Positions 52,121-62,600 of a stretch of 64,000 nt of DNA are shown one piece after another. Position numbers and translations under genes: made by a program. Source of the DNA: Alternaria dauci (lineage: Eukaryota > Ascomycota > Dothideomycetes > Pleosporales > Pleosporaceae); NCBI RefSeq assembly GCF_042100115.1, contig NC_091277.1:1488001-1552000 (forward strand), given 5' to 3'. How positions within the stretch are numbered: position 1 is the first letter of the stretch; the number at the start of each line of letters is the position of its first letter. Below the pieces are notes generated by a model. It did not search any database, was not told the DNA's origin, and was given only the letters and a program-made list of their open reading frames with translations.

Positions 52121-52836
52121 GGTTCCTGTGTCTCGTTAGCTACTAGTTACAGAGGGCGTGTCATAGTGAAAGTGCGGTGAAGAGTGGTTCAGTAAAGGGT
52201 ATGGTGAAGTCAACCGCCCGAAGGCGTCATTCGCAACGGTTCTAAGGTTGTTTTGGATCATCATAGGAAAGCGTGTGGGCTGCGGCGCCTGCGAAGCTTG
52301 ACAGAGCTCAAGGCGGGACGGATAGTATATATCAACCGATCCATTGAGCGCTGGTAAGCAGCGCAAGGCAGCTGTGCATGCAATGAAACGCTGTGAACTT
52401 ACCTTTCCCTGGAACATGCCTGTGACGGCACGCTGATGACAGGTATTGATGAAATAACGAGGTGAGAGAACTTTCACCTCCGACTGCCAAAGCTCGGCCC
52501 ACCCGCAGTTGAGCCGTCAAGCGAGCGCAAAGCGGCTGTGCGCAGTCACATGACCATTAGCGTGCCAAGCCATTCTGTCTATAAATTCAAATGGTTTCGC
52601 GAGTTTGTTTGGGCATACTTACCTTCTTGCGACTCATCAAGCTCAAGTATTTGATGGTCTGACAACGTCGCCTCCATTGCACAGCGGGGTGTGGTGTTGT
52701 CATGAATCTCCTTCGGGGGCTTCAGCGGGGCAATTTTTGCTGGTCTGCCACTGCGGCTTTGCTTTTTCATTGATTCCAGTGCCTTGCGCATTGGGTTGAG
52801 GAAGAAGTTGGACCACGAGACAACAGAAGAAGACAT
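52121..52836. other. Region with a possible degraded small gene (minus), otherwise nothing recognised
   Basis: A minus-strand frame from an ATG at 52836 reads MSSSVVSWSNFFLNPMRKALESMKKQSRSGRPAKIAPLKPPKE... to a GTAAGT donor near 52619 (LDESQEG). It looks more protein-like than its surroundings, but no convincing following exon was found. Element copy F starts 6 bp upstream of the ATG. I treat this as a possible gene fragment of unknown nature. Confidence 0.3.
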
Positions 52837-52841
52837 ACTTG

Positions 52842-53023
52842 CATACTATACAATAGTAAAATGAACACCACCTACGCAACTACAACAGGAGCATTTAATA
52901 TTTCTCTTATAGATATAACAGATCAACGTTCGCAAGGAGAGGGGAGCGTTTTATCTTTCTTATAGCGATACTCTACCTAGGCAACTACAGAGAGGGCGTT
53001 TGATTTCTCCCTTGTATGGCGTG
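52842..53023. mobile_element. Modular MITE-like element, copy F (three modules)
   Basis: This 182-bp copy has a decayed left end, CATACTATACAATAGTAAAA, and a good right end, CTCCCTTGTATGGCGTG. CTTG flanks both sides (52838-52841 and 53024-53027), a 4-bp duplication. Two cores are clear (CCTACGCAACTACAACAGG and CCTAGGCAACTACAGAG). A more decayed module lies between them, around TTATAGATATAACAGATC. It is non-coding. Confidence 0.82.
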
Positions 53024-53908
53024 CTTGCTTTCGAGTGTGAATAGGCAAAGTTTGTTGCTGCCACGCTCGAGCTCCTCGTTCTACTCCTAGCGATGTTCAT
53101 GTGTGCGCATCTGGGCAACAAAAGAAGCCTTTGTACCTGCGTCGGCACCCACCCAGTCCGTTCATGAACCGCCTGGTGCATATTACTCCCCGGATTCTCG
53201 GCGTATAGCAATTATCTGGATGCTAGATGCACCATCATGGTCCTCAGTCGTAAGCATATAAGTCGTCGCGTTGCCGCTGGTTTCAAGTCAATCACTCTTC
53301 TAGCCTGTATGCTTCCACGTCAGTTCGGAAGAGGCGACTTCACATGCCTCTCGCTTTCGCACGCCACATTTAATCCGGTTTATCCTTCATATCAGTACCC
53401 TGAGCTTAACACGACAGAAAAATATATGCCGAGCAAATGCCGCTCCGAGCATACTCGGTGGTCTGGCCATAGCTCCCTGTCTAGCTTTAACGGCCAAACG
53501 CGAAACGCGTGTTGCCCCGCCATGACATCGCCATGACGCTCGCCAGAAATCCCATCACCAACGTTGATCTGCGCCAGCACATGGCATATCCAAATCCGCA
53601 CCTGTTCAGCTCGCGTAGAGCGGACTTGTACCCCTCCACAGCTTGTCATGACGTTAGACTAGCCCCTCCAAGCGCATGTACAAGGGGCGGATAATCTTCT
53701 GGTTCGCGGTAGTTGTAAGAAGGCTGTAAATCTAGCGTCACACGTTGGTAATATGACATCGGTTCTGTCTCTGTTGTCATTCAAAAGGTAGGGACTGTGC
53801 GCGTGTTGTCACTTCTCCATCTCCATTCCTCTCTCTATCAGACCCTTCCCAGCTCTGAACACTTTCTGCCCTTTACATATACAGCTGCACATCGAATACA
53901 CGCCCAAG
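53024..53908. other. Intergenic region, promoter of the alcohol dehydrogenase gene
   Basis: No gene is supported. Small frames at 53237-53694 have no coding character. The final 110 bp are a CT-rich leader before the ATG at 53909. Confidence 0.5.
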
Positions 53909-55295
53909 ATGATGTCCCAAGCAGCCCGCCAGGCCGAGAAGGTCATTGGCCATGGCGACAACGCCACCACAGCGCAGAACGTCAGCAACCCCGGCAACGA
54001 CGAGAGCACAGCCGACTACTCTGAGACAATGAAGGCTCTGGCATGGTACGGCAAGAACGAGGTCCGCATGATTGACACACCGAAGCCCAAGATTCTAGAG
54101 GATCGCGACGTAATCGTCAAGGTCACTGGTTCCACAGTCTGCGGTTCTGACCTGCACTTGCTCCACGGCACTGTCGTGGAGATGCAAAAGGGCGACATTC
54201 TCGGACACGAGTTTTGCGGTGTTGTAGACGAGTGCGGCCCTGGTGTCACAAAGTTCAAGAAGGGGTACGTTCGTCTCCTAGTTTTTGCATAGAGCATTGT
54301 TAACAAAACACAGTCAACGAGTCGTTGCCTCCTTCCAGATCGCCTGTGGTGACTGCTACTACTGCAAACAGAAGCTGTCCTCGCAGTGCGAGAAGACAAA
54401 CTCAAACACAATTGAGAATGCAATGTACGGTGGCCGAACAGCGGGCATGTTTGGTTACTCCCACTTCACTGGTGGATACGCTGGTGGTCAGGCAGAGTAC
54501 ACTCGTGTGGCATACGGCGACGTCAACCTCCTGCCACTTCCCGATGATGTTCCTGATGAGGCGGGTCTCTTCCTTTCCGATGTTTTGTGCACATCATGGC
54601 ACGCGGTTGTCGACACTGGTGTCAACAAGGGTGATGTAGTCGCCATCTGGGGAGCCGGCCCGATTGGGCAAATGGCTGCAGACTTCTCTTTGATGCAAGG
54701 CGCCTCCAGGGTCATCATGATCGATTCCAACTGGCGTCTCGACTTTGTCAAGGCCAGATACCCCAATATCGAAACTATCGACTTCTCTACGCTGGCCAAG
54801 GGCGAGTCAGTCACAAGCAAGCTCAAGGAAATGTGCAACAACCGCGGTCCAGACGTCAGCATTGAGTGTGCTGCCGGTGAGTACGCCAAGGGTTGGGCAC
54901 ATTACTTCGAGATGATGCTCGGTCTCGAGACCGACACCAGCGAGCTCATCAACGAGATGATCACTAGCACACGGAACATGGGTCGCTGTGGTATCACTGG
55001 TGTATACGTTGGTTTCACCAACCACTTCAACATTGGTTCTCTCATGGAGCGTGGTATCCGTCTCATTGGTAACGGTCAAGCACCTGTTCACATGTACTGG
55101 GAGTCTCTCCTCCAGATGATCCAAGAGAAGCGCATCGACCCGATGAAGATGGTTACCCACCGTGTCCGCCTGGAAGACTTGGACAAGGTCTACTACAAGT
55201 TTGAGAAGAAGGAGGATGGCATGCAGAAGGTCTTTGTTGAGACCAAGTGGAGTTTCCCAGCATCGAAGGATAGCCCTGAGCTAACCAGGTATTAA
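53909..55295 (+). CDS. Zinc-dependent alcohol dehydrogenase (formaldehyde-dehydrogenase-like)
   Basis: The 445-residue product is a medium-chain zinc dehydrogenase that moves hydride between an alcohol or aldehyde adduct and NAD(P)+. Exons are 53909-54264 and 54314-55295, with a 49-bp GTACGT...CAG intron in phase 2. Catalytic zinc ligands are in STVCGSDLHLLHG and GHEFCGVV. The structural zinc loop is CGDCYYCKQKLSSQC. The nucleotide-binding motif is VAIWGAGPIGQMAADFSLMQGAS. The long insertion CAAGEYAKGWAHYFEMMLGLETDTSELINEMITSTRNMG is typical of the glutathione-independent formaldehyde-dehydrogenase-like branch. The first 35 residues are a polar extension beyond the usual family start and could be trimmed if a later start is used. 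Confidence 0.93.
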
Positions 55296-55655
55296 GTCTG
55301 CTTTTATTGTAACAAAAACATGAAGCGCAGTTTAATGATAATAACACGAATAATGTGGTTTGATTACTATCTGAAGATATAGCCCTTGACGATACATTTT
55401 GACAGTGATGTGAATATCTAAAAGCATACGTCGTCATCACCATCTGGCCGACAGCTCACGCTATCGCCAGGGGCTTGTTATAAGTGAAAATTTCATTATC
55501 GCACGCATCCAATCGACTCGGATGATTAAAAAAAGACGCATTGTTACAGTAATACAGCTCTGGCCATCCATCCTCCATCGTTTCACAAACTATCTTATAA
55601 CATGGAACCTGATCCACTCCTTTCACATGCTGAAGCTTCAGCCCCTGCCTAGTCT
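55296..55655. other. Intergenic region between convergent genes
   Basis: These 360 bp separate the 3' ends of the alcohol dehydrogenase and acyltransferase genes. They are AT-rich, as expected for terminator and UTR sequence. No gene is seen. Confidence 0.55.
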
Positions 55656-57053
55656 CTACCATGCTGTATTCGTCTCATTGAAAGCTCGAGCAGCCTCCAA
55701 CTCTGCGATGAAAACTTTGAGCCTCTTCGCATCTGTCCATGCCATCCTCGTTTCAAAGTACTTTGACACACTGAAAAGAAACCAGGCAATGACCCACAAG
55801 TACCCAATTGCATACTCCACCTTTTGCAGCCATTTCGCGTCTGACCCAAACCCCAACCACGTCCGCATCTTGCTCCACTGAGTCGCCACACCCCACTCGA
55901 TGATCATGGGTAGGACCTGAACGACGTACCACCAGGTAATAGCCCAACAGTCGCCAGAGGGGCTCTGTTGCCACCGAACGAGTGAGTGCACGAGGCCGGA
56001 TACGAAGAAGACAAGCGTGTTCTCGACCAGCCGCGTGATTGTACCGCGCTGCATACCCAGCCAGCCCCTCGTCATGCATTTGATGTGACCCGAGTAGGAG
56101 TAATAGACAAAGTTGTGCCAGTGCCTCGACCAGTACCTTCTTACCGACCACGCGTTGCTGAACGAGCCAAAGAGTGCTTTGGACCACTCTTCCGGGCCAT
56201 CTAGCCCCAAACCAACGTGGAGAACGGCGAGCATACTGTGATAGGTTTCGTACAACCACAAGGATGAAACGGACCAGTCGAACGTGATCTCCAACCGCCA
56301 CATTAGCTCTTGGTAATACTCAGACGTTGCGAATCGCAGGAAGAAATTCAATAGTCCCGGTGCCATGTATACGCTCGGAGGTATAACGAGAGGGGAGTAA
56401 GTCGTTTCGTAGAGGATATACATCCTTCGGAGACCACAGTAAAAGAGTGCCTTGAGAATTTGGTAGCCGACGAACCCCCAGCGAGAGTAGCCATGACCTG
56501 ATTTCTCGCAAAACTCAACGCCACGCTGAATGCGAGTGCTCCGCAAGATGGGTTCGTCGGTCTTCTTATCGGTCGCTGTGTACTGCTCTTCCGCAGTCTT
56601 TTCTTTCGATGCCGAAATTCCATTCGTGTCTGTCGGTAACTTGTGCTCTTGTTTCTGTTCAAGTACTTGTGTGTGGTTCCGATCGAAAAGAACCTTGTAT
56701 GCCTGTCTGACTCTTTCCTTGGTTTTTTCGCGTTCTCCCATGCCTCGCTTCTCATTTGGGAAGACGGGCGCAAACTCCAGGACGCAGACTTCGTAGCTCA
56801 TGTGCGCGAACCATATCAGACACGTCCGCGCGAATGTGTCGTTCGATACCACGTCCGGAGATAACTGATCCGAGTATCGGAATGCATACCATGTTGGAAA
56901 TGCGAGGATGAGGATGGAGAGTCTGCGATAGAGGCGCCTAGTCGGTGGAAAGGAGAGAATATAGAGGGCGCAAAAAGTGGCTGTGGTGAAGCACAGGACA
57001 GGTATGGTGCTGTCGACTAGTTTCCAGTCCTCTTTCACGTACTGGCCCGGCAT
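55656..57053 (-). CDS. Wax-synthase-like membrane-bound O-acyltransferase (MBOAT_2 type)
   Basis: This 465-residue polytopic membrane protein resembles the fungal wax-synthase/MBOAT-2 group, which transfers acyl groups to hydroxyls of lipids or secondary metabolites. It is a single exon with an ATG at 57053 (CACCATGCC on the coding strand) and a stop at 55656. Several hydrophobic segments are visible, such as VLCFTTATFCALYILSF, FFLRF, TLVFFVSGLVHSLVRW, CWAITWWYVVQVLPMIIEWGV and YAIGYLWVIAWFLF. The family signature is SVRRYWSRHWHNFVYYSY, and the candidate catalytic His is in VSGLVHSLVRW. A polar insert near residues 110-175 (Lys/Glu/Thr-rich) is unusual in length. The substrate is unknown; no biosynthetic cluster surrounds it. 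Confidence 0.88.
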   Translation of the reverse strand: MPGQYVKEDWKLVDSTIPVLCFTTATFCALYILSFPPTRRLYRRLSILILAFPTWYAFRYSDQLSPDVVSNDTFARTCLIWFAHMSYEVCVLEFAPVFPNEKRGMGEREKTKERVRQAYKVLFDRNHTQVLEQKQEHKLPTDTNGISASKEKTAEEQYTATDKKTDEPILRSTRIQRGVEFCEKSGHGYSRWGFVGYQILKALFYCGLRRMYILYETTYSPLVIPPSVYMAPGLLNFFLRFATSEYYQELMWRLEITFDWSVSSLWLYETYHSMLAVLHVGLGLDGPEEWSKALFGSFSNAWSVRRYWSRHWHNFVYYSYSGHIKCMTRGWLGMQRGTITRLVENTLVFFVSGLVHSLVRWQQSPSGDCWAITWWYVVQVLPMIIEWGVATQWSKMRTWLGFGSDAKWLQKVEYAIGYLWVIAWFLFSVSKYFETRMAWTDAKRLKVFIAELEAARAFNETNTAW

Positions 57054-57636
57054 GGTGGGTGTGGACGCGATGTGTTGGGCAGCCGTGAAATCTTCCAGGT
57101 GGTTTAGAGTGGTGTGTATCTCTGAATGAAAGGATTGAAGTTTCTGAATTAAGAGTGAAAATGGATGATTGCGTTTGCAGGTCGGGTTAAATAATTGCAG
57201 TTGCGAGTTATGTTACCACGGTTGGTGCATTGGGGACCCACATGGAGTTGTGGTAACGACGCCCCCGAGCCTTGTTACTTGTGAATGACCAATCACTTCA
57301 ATTGCGAGGCGCGTGATCTCAAACCTGGACTCAAATCAAGAGGTAATAAGAGAGAGTTGGCCTCACTTTGCTGCGTGGCGATTAACTGATTTACTATCGT
57401 GGACTCTCACCTGCTTTAGCATTGTGGAGATAATCACACGATACCGCTAGTTCGGCAGGCCGGATCATAGAAAGAAATTGTGTCTTTTCCAGGCTCAGTC
57501 CAGTGACCACAGAGGTCAGCTCGCCTTGTAATGCTTGGATGCCTTGTACTGGAGTAGATGTTCTAGTTCAAATCGTGGTCGTTCAAAAGATGGTCGAACT
57601 GAGCTGGGCCTCTAGCAGGGACCCTTTTTCGTTGTT
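57054..57636. other. Intergenic region, promoter of the acyltransferase gene
   Basis: No gene is seen. The region leads from the acyltransferase start codon to element copy G. Confidence 0.55.
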
Positions 57637-57716
57637 CACGCCATACAAGAGAAAGACCGAGGACCCTACCAAGGCAACTACGGGGGTAGCGTTCGGCTTT
57701 TCCCTTGCATGCCGTG
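57637..57716. mobile_element. Modular MITE-like element, copy G (single module)
   Basis: This 80-bp copy is one complete module: CACGCCATACAAGAGAAAGA at the left, a core ACCAAGGCAACTACGGGGG, and the inverted end CTTTTCCCTTGCATGCCGTG. It shows the minimal form of the family. Flanks share only GTT next to the ends, so a clean target duplication is not seen. It lies 94 bp from the TA-flanked foldback element. Confidence 0.78.
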
Positions 57717-57811
57717 GTTTAATAAGCCAACATCCCCAAATCTTAGAACTAAATACTCTTATTGGATATCTTTACAACACTGGCCGGGAAAACATACGTG
57801 TTCCCCTAGTA

Positions 57812-58030
57812 CTTATGGAAAAACTTTTTCGGGTCCCCCAAACGCTATTTGGATCCCCCCAAAAGATCAGATGGAAGCAAAACACACCTAGAGGTGTATA
57901 CCTGCAGTCATTCACACCCTCTAATATTATGACCTAATTAGGTAAATATTTTACAGTTGTTCTGCTTCCATCTGATCTTTTGGGGGGATCCAAATAGCGT
58001 TTGGGGGACCCGAAAAAGTTTTTCCATAAG
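57812..58030. mobile_element. Foldback MITE with 68-bp perfect inverted repeats and TA duplication
   Basis: This is a 219-bp element with inverted arms 57812-57879 and 57963-58030, identical over 68 bp. With one mismatch they extend a few bases further inward. The arms start CTTATGGAAAAACTTTTTCG. TA lies directly outside each end (57810-57811 and 58031-58032), as expected for Tc1/mariner-type transposition. The spacer of about 80 bp is AT-rich and non-coding. The perfect arms suggest recent activity or gene-conversion upkeep (inference). Confidence 0.9.
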
Positions 58031-59152
58031 TATTATGAATATGCTGAGACATAGTCGTGCTACCAAGTCTACCTGTTTAGCTAGAAAGGGGCCGGTGCTG
58101 CTGTTGGAACTCTTGTTGCTGTCATTGAGGAATCGAGAAGAACCAAGACATAATGTGATACTCCAGGGATCATTGAGTCTTGACTTGGGATAAGTCGGGG
58201 CAGATGGTGAGGTAGAAGGACATACTTCTACCAGGTAGGAAAGTGGGCATCATTCATGGTGCTTTTGGGTATTGAGACTCTATGCCCAGTCAGCAACGTA
58301 TCTTAGGGCTAGTCAGTCGGTCAGCGAAATGATAGCACGCCATACAAGGAGAAAATCGAACACGCCACCAAGGCAGCTACGGGGGAGCGCTTGATCTTTC
58401 CCTTCTATGGCGACACCCTACCTAGACAACTGCAGGGTGTTTGGTTCTCTCCTTGCATGGCGTCATGGGAGTGTGAGAGTCTTGCTCGTGCATTACATCA
58501 AAGGCGACAGGCTGTGAGCCAACTTGCTGGACGACGGACTTGTTCCCTGTCGTATGCGTATTTGGTAGCGAGTGTTCAGCCGGCACAGCATGCTTCATCC
58601 GTCCAGTAGACTAGCACAACTCACTCGAAGCTGACGCTGATCTTGCTTGCAGATTCGTCATGGTTACATTTGTCGACAAAAAGCGTACGGATAGAAGAAA
58701 ATAAAGAAAAAGGAACAAAGAGTGCAGACAAGTCTTGCAAAACACAGGTTAATTTCTTTTGGCTATCGATACCGGGTATGCACAACAACAAAAACAAAAA
58801 GACCATGCGTAGCTTGATAGCAGTCTTTGGTGTGTGTTGTTGAGATGAGACAAGTTGCCGTTGGGCCGCACCAGTGGTCTTGGGAGTAGACGGGTACTAG
58901 TCTAAGCCAGACGCCCAGCCACAGAGTTGTGGCGCATGACGTTTCGAAACCAGTTCTGGGTCGTGGCGCATGAAGACTACGCGGCCTTGCAGTGTCGCAT
59001 CCATAGGATCGGCTGTATGCGTAGCATGGTGTGACGCGGGTGCAGCCGTTGCTTTGGGGACGCCAAGGACGGCTTGTCTTGTCTCTGCGGCAGCTTGCAA
59101 CGACACAATGCCTTGTCGCGATTAAGGCACCATGGCAGAGACGGCGAGCCCC
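58031..59152. other. Intergenic region with element copy H
   Basis: No gene is supported. Element copy H lies at 58336-58464. The last few hundred bp are the 3' flank of the FRG1 gene (minus). Confidence 0.5.
58336..58464. mobile_element. Modular MITE-like element, copy H (two modules)
   Basis: This copy of about 129 bp runs from CACGCCATACAAGGAGAAAA to CTCTCCTTGCATGGCGTC. Its cores are ACCAAGGCAGCTACGGGGG and CCTAGACAACTGCAGGG. The junction CTTCTATGGCGACACC is an internal module terminus. Flanks ATAG and ATGG agree at three of four positions. Its first module is closer to copy G than to copy B, hinting at subfamilies. It is non-coding. Confidence 0.8.
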
Positions 59153-60007
59153 TCACATGCTGGCATACTTGTCGTGGCTGGATTTGACCTTCATGTCCAA
59201 GGCTGTCTCGTGGAAGTTACCTTGGACCCTCGACTTCCTCAGCTTCTTGACCTCGTCGTCGGTTAGGCGTCGGCCGATCTGGTCCTCGAGCTCCTTGCGA
59301 CTAATCTTGGCATTTGCCTTCTCTTCCTTGCTCGCCTTGAGTCGCGGCTTGAAGCGGGCTTGCATGCGTATGCGGAAGGTGGTGTTGAAGTCGATGTGTT
59401 CGGCGTCACCTCGTGGTTCTGGGGCTTTCCCAGACGACTCGTCGATGGTCAGGAACCTGTCACGGGCAGTCTGGAGAGAGAATGCCGAGGGGTTGTCGGG
59501 CACGGGAACGACGACAAAGGTTTCTTCGGGGGAGATGGCGGTCGCTGTCGCGCTGAGGACGCCGAACTTGTCGCAGCCCAGATATCTATACTGTGTCAGT
59601 CGCGTCCTTTACGCGTCATCTGAAGCTCCGTACCTTCCGTGGTGGCCCTTTAGACTGAGCTGTTCGGTGCCGGCGATGCGGTTTGCGACAAAGACCTGGC
59701 GCACGTCATGCGGTTCAGCCGTTGCGACGTCGCCCTCGACTATGTTCTCCAATTCGCTCGCAAACACCTTTCCGTTCGCGTCGCATGCTAGACACGTGCT
59801 CGGGGATTCGGTGGGCAGCACAATGACTACCGGTCCCGATATGTCGGTCGGCGCGTCGGCGCTCACCCAAGAGTCGTCGCTCTCAGCTTCGGCAGGCGCG
59901 CTGGTGGTGAGCTGCTTCGAGGGCTTCTCATCGGCATCGTACGGTTCGGCGGCTTTTCTGCGCTTCTTGACCTTCTTGTCACCCTTGAAGTGGAGTGCTT
60001 TGGGCAT
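59153..60007 (-). CDS. FRG1: FRG1-family protein
   Basis: The 268-residue product matches the FRG1 family, RNA- and actin-linked nuclear proteins tied to splicing in animals. Exons are 60007-59634 and 59585-59153, with a 48-bp GTACGG...TAG intron in phase 2. Visible marks are the basic N-terminus LHFKGDKKVKKRRKA, SDDSWVSA, the beta-trefoil-like core GPVVIVLPTESPSTCLACDANGKVFASEL, QVFVANRIAGTEQLSLKGHHGRYLGCDKFGVLSATATAIS, PEETFVVVPV, and the family's C-terminal FNTTFRIRMQARFKPRLKASKEEKANAKISRKELEDQIGRRLTDDEVKKLRKSRVQGNFHETALDMK. Length agrees with the family (about 260). Its start codon is 201 bp from that of the divergent oxygenase-like gene. Confidence 0.94.
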
Positions 60008-60208
60008 GGTGATGGTGGCGGTGGTGGTGGTGGTTAGGCGTCGGAATGGAGAGATCGGAGTTGGCCGAGGCTGAAGCGAATCAGGCAGGTGCAGTCGAGA
60101 TTCTGATCAGACGAGACCGAACCCGCACTACGAGATCACGATAAAGTAACAGTACTGGCTGCCGAGTGAACACCATCATCACAGACTGTGTCTTGCTGGA
60201 CGACTAAC
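60008..60208. promoter_or_regulatory. Bidirectional promoter between FRG1 and the oxygenase-like gene
   Basis: Only 201 bp separate two start codons on opposite strands, so both promoters and leaders must fit here. A GGT/CCA repeat tract lies just upstream of the FRG1 ATG (about 60012-60036). No clear TATA box faces either gene. Confidence 0.55.
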
Positions 60209-61372
60209 ATGGCCAACGTTAACGCTGCAGTGAACCAGAGTGCCGTCGCCGTAGGTCTGGAGGCTCTGAAGAATAGTGAGTGGCATTTGCATCACCACAG
60301 CCGACAGTGGCTGATATCTTTATAGACAATGTAGACTTTTCTCTACTTGAAGATGCCTTTGGATCGTCTAGCTTGGGTATCATCGTTGTAAAAGATCTGC
60401 CCTCCAAGTTCCATGAGCTGCGACATAAATTGTTGTCGTACGCCTCTGCTCTGGGAAATCTGCCACAAGACGAATTAGGTGAGCCGCGCTCCCAAACACC
60501 ATGATTACATGTATACTAATGCCTGCCCAGCGAAACTGGAATCACCAGCATCCAAATGGCTAGTTGGCTGGAGTTGTGGAAAGGAGACACTCAAAGACGG
60601 CAGATATGACACCCTCAAGGGCTCATACTATGTCAACTGTGCCAACGGTTTTGAGGAGCAGCAGAAATCGTTCGCTGAAAAGTACCCGTCTTTCCCAGAG
60701 TACACGGCGCCCAACGTCTGGCCGTCCCAAGAGCTCCTCCCAGGCTTCGAGGAAACCTTCCGCGAGCTGTGCACTCTCATCATCGATATAGCCGCCCTGG
60801 TCGCTCGTGCCTGCGACAAGTACGCCGAAGCCAATATTGACGGCTACCAGAAAGGCTACCTGGAGCACGTAGTCAAGACAAGTGTCTCGACCAAAGCCAG
60901 ACTACTGCATTACTTCCCCAGTCCCTCGTCAACCCCTGACACATCCAGCGGTGATGAGGACGACTGGTGTGCCACTCATCTCGATCATGGCTGTCTTACT
61001 GGTCTTACCTCGGCCATGTTTGTCGACGAAGCTGCCAGTCCCCCAAAGTCTGGTACATCCTTCGCCCCTCTCCGAGAACTCGACCGCTCTCCGGATCCCA
61101 AGGCCGGCCTCTACATTCACTCCCGCACCGGTACTGTCACAAAGGTCAGCATACCCCGCGACTGCCTCGCGTTCCAGACTGGCGAAGCACTGGAAATCAT
61201 CACAAAGGGAAAGTTCAAAGCCGTGCCCCATTTTGTAAGAGGTGCTGCAGCTGGAGGAAAAGTAGCGAGGAACACACTAGCCGTGTTTACGCAGCCGAAT
61301 CTGTGGGAGAAGGTGGACGACAAGAGGGACTTTGCTGCCTTTGCCAAGGAAATTGTTGAAAAGAACCACTGA
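60209..61372 (+). CDS. 2-oxoglutarate/Fe(II)-type oxygenase-like (isopenicillin-N-synthase-like fold)
   Basis: The 353-residue product resembles the isopenicillin-N-synthase/clavaminate-like oxygenase fold. Exons are 60209-60250, 60301-60478 and 60531-61372. Introns are 50 bp (GTAGGT...CAG) and 52 bp (GTGAGC...CCCAG). The frame closes at TGA 61372. Candidate iron ligands are His223 and Asp225 in ATHLDHGCLTG and His307 in AVPHFVRG, spaced as expected. Arg in ARNTLAVFTQP may bind the co-substrate. Other marks are LGIIVVKDLP at the N-terminus and LYIHSRTGTVTKVSIPRDCLAFQTGEALEIITKGKFKAVPH. A different 5' splice (donor at 60277) would need a 32-bp intron and was rejected. No signal peptide is present. 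The substrate is unknown. Confidence 0.87.
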
Positions 61373-62600
61373 GGCTGAAGCCATGTTGGTTGAAGCGAGC
61401 GATAGACCTCAAGTCAGTAAATAGGCGACATGTATAATGACATCACGCGCCTCACCCGCTCAAATTACACGCCGCCAAACTCCCCGAGTGTTCCTGCCCA
61501 AGGTATCCGGGACCTGAGTCGACGGAGTAATGTAATCCAATAGCGTATGTATGCTGACAGATGGTATTCGGAGATCGCCACAATTGCATGCTACCACATT
61601 CAGCTTGTGGCTGCGTAACGATGCCCGCGCTAGAAGCATTATCCACAAGAGCCAAAATAAGGCTCCTATCCTGTGCATGATCCAACGCGTCGTCCCATAC
61701 GCACTTCTTTGTCCTCGAATCGCGCTAGGATGTTGCTGTGAGACGCGCTACAACACATTGCGCGGCCTCCAAAGTTGAAACACACAAAACAGCCGCTGTC
61801 ATCTAATCTACCATGGACGATCTCACCCACTGTCAGCCGCCGGTCAAACGTGGAGGGTGGGTACTGAGACCCAAAAGACGCGCTGCTTTAGATTCTCACC
61901 TGGGCAATGTTGCGCCACATGCCCAGTGTCCAAGGCTCTTCGCCATGGATGTAGCGCAACCTCTGCGCATCCTTAGGCACCCACGCATTCCTTTAGCCAC
62001 AGGCAGTGCCAGCACAATCGCCATATTCGTTTTCTCGAGTGCAGTGCCGACTCCCGGTTGGCGCATCCTCTGTCACCGCCACAGCGAATGCCCATGCAGC
62101 GGCTCGTTGCCAAGAGACAGAAGCCCTGAAACCGGTGGGGAACGCTCAACACCCACCGACGATTATTACGCGGCCACCCATGCTGACTCGGCGCTTGTTC
62201 CCCCTTTCAGCCCCGAAGCCAATTACACGGCCAAAAATCCCTATTCCTTCTCGACACATCTCTGCCATGCCAAGAAAGCCTATCCGAGATGCCGTCTTCG
62301 CATGGGGGATCTTGCTTTGCACCCTTGCCATGCCCTTAACCTCCTTCTTGGTCCCATTCTGCCCACACCAATGCAGCCTCTATAGCTGTCTTTTGTCGCT
62401 CATTTTTCTTCCCTCTCTTGTTTTCCTGCAATCGCTGAGCGTTCTTCTACATCACCACTTTGGGGCCTACATCTCCCATTGTCAGTCGTTAAGTCGTCTG
62501 TATGCGTATGTCTTTCTTAGCAAAGGCCCCGTTATCGCTTGCGCGCGCCACCATCTCGAGCCTTGCTACTCCTCTGGAACCCGCTGCTGGTCCTGGAAAA
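61373..62600. other. 1.2-kb intergenic region and leader of the acyltransferase-3 gene
   Basis: No gene is firmly supported. A 190-codon frame from an ATG at 61813 has no recognisable domain and probably lies in leader sequence. From about 62330 the sequence is pyrimidine-rich, as in a long fungal 5' UTR. An ATG at 62502 is in frame with the downstream gene and could add 33 residues. Confidence 0.5.

Noticed and set aside
60277..60308. A 32-bp GTGAGT...CAG intron in the oxygenase-like gene
   Set aside because: Too short; the GTAGGT donor at 60251 gives a 50-bp intron in phase 0.
61813..62385. A 190-codon frame upstream of the acyltransferase-3 gene
   Set aside because: Composition is irregular, no domain is visible, and it overlaps what looks like a long pyrimidine-rich leader.
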